Below the pieces are notes generated by a model. That model searched no databases, was not told the origin of the DNA, and was given only the letters and a program-made list of their open reading frames with translations. Positions 5,912-8,026 of a stretch of DNA of 8,026 nucleotides are shown piece by piece. The position numbers and the translations under genes are program-made. The stretch lies in NCBI GenBank assembly GCA_003519545.1, contig DOWN01000003.1:1-8026 (forward strand), written 5' to 3'. Numbering within the stretch: position 1 is the stretch's first letter; each line of letters begins with the position of its first letter. This DNA comes from Bacteroidota bacterium (GTDB lineage: Bacteria; Bacteroidota; Ignavibacteria; Tepidaquicellales; Tepidaquicellaceae).

Positions 5912-6925
5912 ATGGATTCAAAATTCAGAACTTTATACAGACACATCATTGAGGAAGAAAGAAAAATTCCTTCTGCTACAGGTCAGTTGTCAGATTTACT
6001 TGCAGATATAGCATTAGCATGTAAATTAATTTCTCTCGAAGTTAACAGAGCGGGTCTCGCAGATATTCTCGGTCTTGCAGGTAAAGAAAATGTTCAGGGT
6101 GAAGAGGTAAAAAAACTTGATGTATATGCAAATGATTTATTGACCAATACAATGAAGGTAGGCGGTCATATATGTGCTATCTGTTCTGAAGAAGAAGAAA
6201 CTTTTATTCCTCTTGATGATAAGTTTAAAGATTCTGAAACAATTTCAAATAAATATATAGTTCATTTCGATCCTCTTGACGGTTCATCTAACATTGACGC
6301 AAATATTTCAATTGGAACAATTTTCTCAGTGTATAAAAGAATTTCTAAAACAGGTCTAGGTACTTTAGAAGATTGTTTGCAAAAAGGGACTGAACAAATT
6401 GCCGCAGGATATTGTATTTATGGTTCAAGCACTATTCTCGTTTATACCGCAGGAAACGGAGTTCACGGATTCACTTTAGATCCCACCGCAGGTGAATTTA
6501 TTTTATTTCATGAAAATATTAAGATTCCCAATAAATCAAAAACTTATTCTGTGAATGAAGGTAACTATTGCAAATGGGATGATAAAATGAAAGCATATAT
6601 TGACAGTCTAAAAGTTGATGATAAAGCATCAGGAAAACCTTACTCATCAAGATATGTAGGAAGTCTCGTGGCTGATTTCCACAGAAATCTTTTATACGGA
6701 GGAATTTTTATGTATCCCTCAGACAAAAAAAATCCAAACGGAAAACTCCGATTAATGTATGAAGCAAATCCATTGAGTTATATAGTTGAACAGGCAGGCG
6801 GTAGAAGTTCAAACGGTAAACAAAGAATTATGGAAATCAAACCTGAATCTCTTCATCAAAGAGTGCCTCTGTTTATAGGAAGTGAAAATGACGTTTTAGA
6901 AGCAGAAAAATTTTTAAATTCTTAA
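5912..6925 (+). CDS. fbp: Fructose-1,6-bisphosphatase, class I
   Basis: This 337-residue cytoplasmic enzyme hydrolyses fructose 1,6-bisphosphate to fructose 6-phosphate and phosphate, the committed step of gluconeogenesis. Metal and substrate motifs of the class I family are all visible. They are S92-E-E-E-E, the signature D120-P-L-D-G-S-S-N-I-D129 with following G-T-I-F-S-V-Y, the sugar-binding Y212-S-V-N-E-G-N-Y, S-S-R-Y-V-G-S, and the late Y-E-A-N-P-L (283-288) whose Glu is a metal ligand. Length is normal for the family. The ATG at 5912 is chosen because the N-terminus aligns with family expectation (L-Y-R-H-I-I-E-E-E); no Shine-Dalgarno is present. The 35-bp gap after radA is short enough for co-transcription, although the functions are unrelated. 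Its stop codon overlaps the stop of the convergent lipoprotein gene. Confidence 0.97.
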   Translation: MDSKFRTLYRHIIEEERKIPSATGQLSDLLADIALACKLISLEVNRAGLADILGLAGKENVQGEEVKKLDVYANDLLTNTMKVGGHICAICSEEEETFIPLDDKFKDSETISNKYIVHFDPLDGSSNIDANISIGTIFSVYKRISKTGLGTLEDCLQKGTEQIAAGYCIYGSSTILVYTAGNGVHGFTLDPTAGEFILFHENIKIPNKSKTYSVNEGNYCKWDDKMKAYIDSLKVDDKASGKPYSSRYVGSLVADFHRNLLYGGIFMYPSDKKNPNGKLRLMYEANPLSYIVEQAGGRSSNGKQRIMEIKPESLHQRVPLFIGSENDVLEAEKFLNS

Positions 6926-7944
6926 TTTAACGACTTACGGAATAAATTTATATTTTCACTTGTAATGTTAATTTCAATATATACAGTATTATCATACTGA
7001 TTTACTTTTATATTCTTTATCAGATCCGACACTTCATCATTATTCTTCTCTCCTGAAGCCACTCCGGGTTTGAATTTTGTAATTGTTAAGATGGCTTTCA
7101 TATAATTTTTCAGTTTATTTGCCTCTCTGTTATCATAACATTCTCCCTGTATTAAAAATTTTAAATTCTTATCCATCTTTGCTGAAAAAGAGATTGCATT
7201 AATGCTCTTATAAATTTTATCTATATCGTCAATAAATCCTGACATTGAGGTATCCGGATTCATTTCTGTGTCTGGTGGGGAACCGAGAAAATTCATAAAA
7301 ACTCCTCTAATAAATGTCGGTTCAGAAGATACCATCATTATATTATTCTTATATACTATGTCATTTATAATTCTCATTAATGAATCATTTGTGACAAGCC
7401 CTGTTGCGGATGTATCTTTAGTCGGAATCATTTCATCAATTCTGCTGTAATAGTTACTCGCACAAATTGTGTTATTATCTCTGAAGAAAAAATATAATTT
7501 TACTTCTTCGTTGTGGTAGATTTTCGTTCCGTCTGAATAAGTTGTTATTTTATATGTAGAGTCATTCTTAAGTGATTCATCAAGTTTATTTTTATCAAAC
7601 ACCCCTTTTAACACAATTGAGTTTTCACCAATCCATGAATTTGAATAATATAATTCATCAAGATTATCGTTGATTGATGCACCTGTTGCCTGCTTAAAAG
7701 TGTATAATAAACTACCAAATGTTCTCTCTCCGCTGAATATAGAATCCGATACATTTGTTTTCCAAAAATCAGTTCCTCTCATCATTTTAAAATTTAAATA
7801 CATCACAAACTGTGGATCTTTCTGCAACAAATTAAAATTCTGTCTGACGCTTATAGGAAGTTTCTCAGGTTCTGGTTTTGAACTGCAACCCGAAAAAGTT
7901 ATTATAAATAAAACAATAAATACCGTGTTAAAAATATTTTTCAT
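6922..7944 (-). CDS. Putative lipoprotein of unknown function
   Basis: This 340-residue protein has a lipoprotein signal peptide: a basic start, a hydrophobic core of about 13 residues, then T-F-S-G-C with C20 as the lipidation site. It is therefore expected to be exported and membrane-anchored. The mature part opens with S-x-K-P-E-P-E-K and then seems to hold two weakly related halves. The first has F-V-M-Y-L-N-F and I-V-L-K-G-V-F-D-K-N-K-L with Y-H-N-E-E-V-K-L-Y-F-F. The second has A-I-S-F-S-A-K-M-D and V-Y-I-E-I-N-I near the C-terminus. This outline resembles the large group of uncharacterised secreted proteins with a DUF3352-like layout, but the match is impressionistic. No catalytic motif is seen. 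It is convergent with fbp, with overlapping stop codons; its upstream gene is outside the window. The start at 7944 is supported by the signal peptide. Confidence 0.75.
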   Translation of the reverse strand: MKNIFNTVFIVLFIITFSGCSSKPEPEKLPISVRQNFNLLQKDPQFVMYLNFKMMRGTDFWKTNVSDSIFSGERTFGSLLYTFKQATGASINDNLDELYYSNSWIGENSIVLKGVFDKNKLDESLKNDSTYKITTYSDGTKIYHNEEVKLYFFFRDNNTICASNYYSRIDEMIPTKDTSATGLVTNDSLMRIINDIVYKNNIMMVSSEPTFIRGVFMNFLGSPPDTEMNPDTSMSGFIDDIDKIYKSINAISFSAKMDKNLKFLIQGECYDNREANKLKNYMKAILTITKFKPGVASGEKNNDEVSDLIKNIKVNQYDNTVYIEINITSENINLFRKSLN

Positions 7945-7949
7945 CTCTT

Positions 7950-7977
7950 CAAAAATAACTTATAAGTGTAAAACACT
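7950..7977 (-). promoter_or_regulatory. Candidate promoter region of the lipoprotein gene
   Basis: On the minus strand TATTTTTG (7957-7950) matches TANNTTTG and sits only 5 bp before the ATG at 7944. If it is used, the transcript would be leaderless or nearly so. Just upstream, at 7965-7977, is a perfect short dyad with 5-bp arms around three bases (AGTGT-AAA-ACACT). It could be a regulator site in the -33 region, or chance. No Shine-Dalgarno is seen, although GAAGAG directly precedes the ATG. Confidence 0.3.
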
Positions 7978-8026
7978 AAAGGTATAAAATTAAAATCGGA
8001 ATAATCAAATCAAAATATTTTTATAT

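Noticed and set aside
7268..7450. 60-codon open frame on the plus strand
   Set aside because: It is antisense to the lipoprotein gene; its hydrophobic content comes from the opposite-strand coding pattern.
7670..7987. 105-codon open frame on the plus strand
   Set aside because: It is antisense to the start of the lipoprotein gene, whose signal peptide and lipobox make the minus strand the coding one. No domain is recognisable.

Overview
This is an AT-rich, gene-dense bacterial window that reads like a chromosome from the Bacteroidota/Chlorobiota (FCB) group, possibly an Ignavibacteria-type organism. The pointers are a DUF4199 membrane protein, a PER/VEB/CfxA-like (subclass A2) class A beta-lactamase, TANNTTTG-type -7 promoter boxes, nearly complete absence of Shine-Dalgarno sequences, and a class I fructose-1,6-bisphosphatase next to RadA. 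The lineage is an inference from content, not from a marker gene. No tRNA, rRNA, CRISPR array, insertion sequence or phage gene is visible.

Left part (1-4335), accessory and stress/resistance-like. A GyrI-like ligand-binding protein (minus strand, cut off by the left edge) diverges from a GlxA-type AraC-family regulator (plus). The regulator converges on a row of five minus-strand genes. In transcription order these are a bleomycin-resistance-like VOC protein, a class A beta-lactamase, a PhnB-like VOC protein, a DUF4199 membrane protein and a second PhnB-like VOC protein. The set looks like small-molecule sensing, binding and detoxification.

Most interesting feature. The promoter regions in front of the GyrI-like gene (392-459) and the first PhnB-like gene (2962-3029) are near copies. 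Each has two TGTCG half-sites exactly 22 bp apart, a shared TGTCGTTATT-N-CAATA core, and an identical TATTTTTG -7 box at the same distance, with no gap needed over 68 bp. One copy lies directly upstream of the AraC-family gene. The simplest reading is a local regulon in which that regulator controls the GyrI-like gene and the PhnB-like/DUF4199 genes, and perhaps itself. Regulator identity is inferred.

Right part (4473-8026), housekeeping. RadA (DNA repair; TTG start forced by an adjacent in-frame stop) is followed after 35 bp by class I fructose-1,6-bisphosphatase. It meets a convergent minus-strand lipoprotein gene of unknown function, and the two stop codons share the four bases TTAA.
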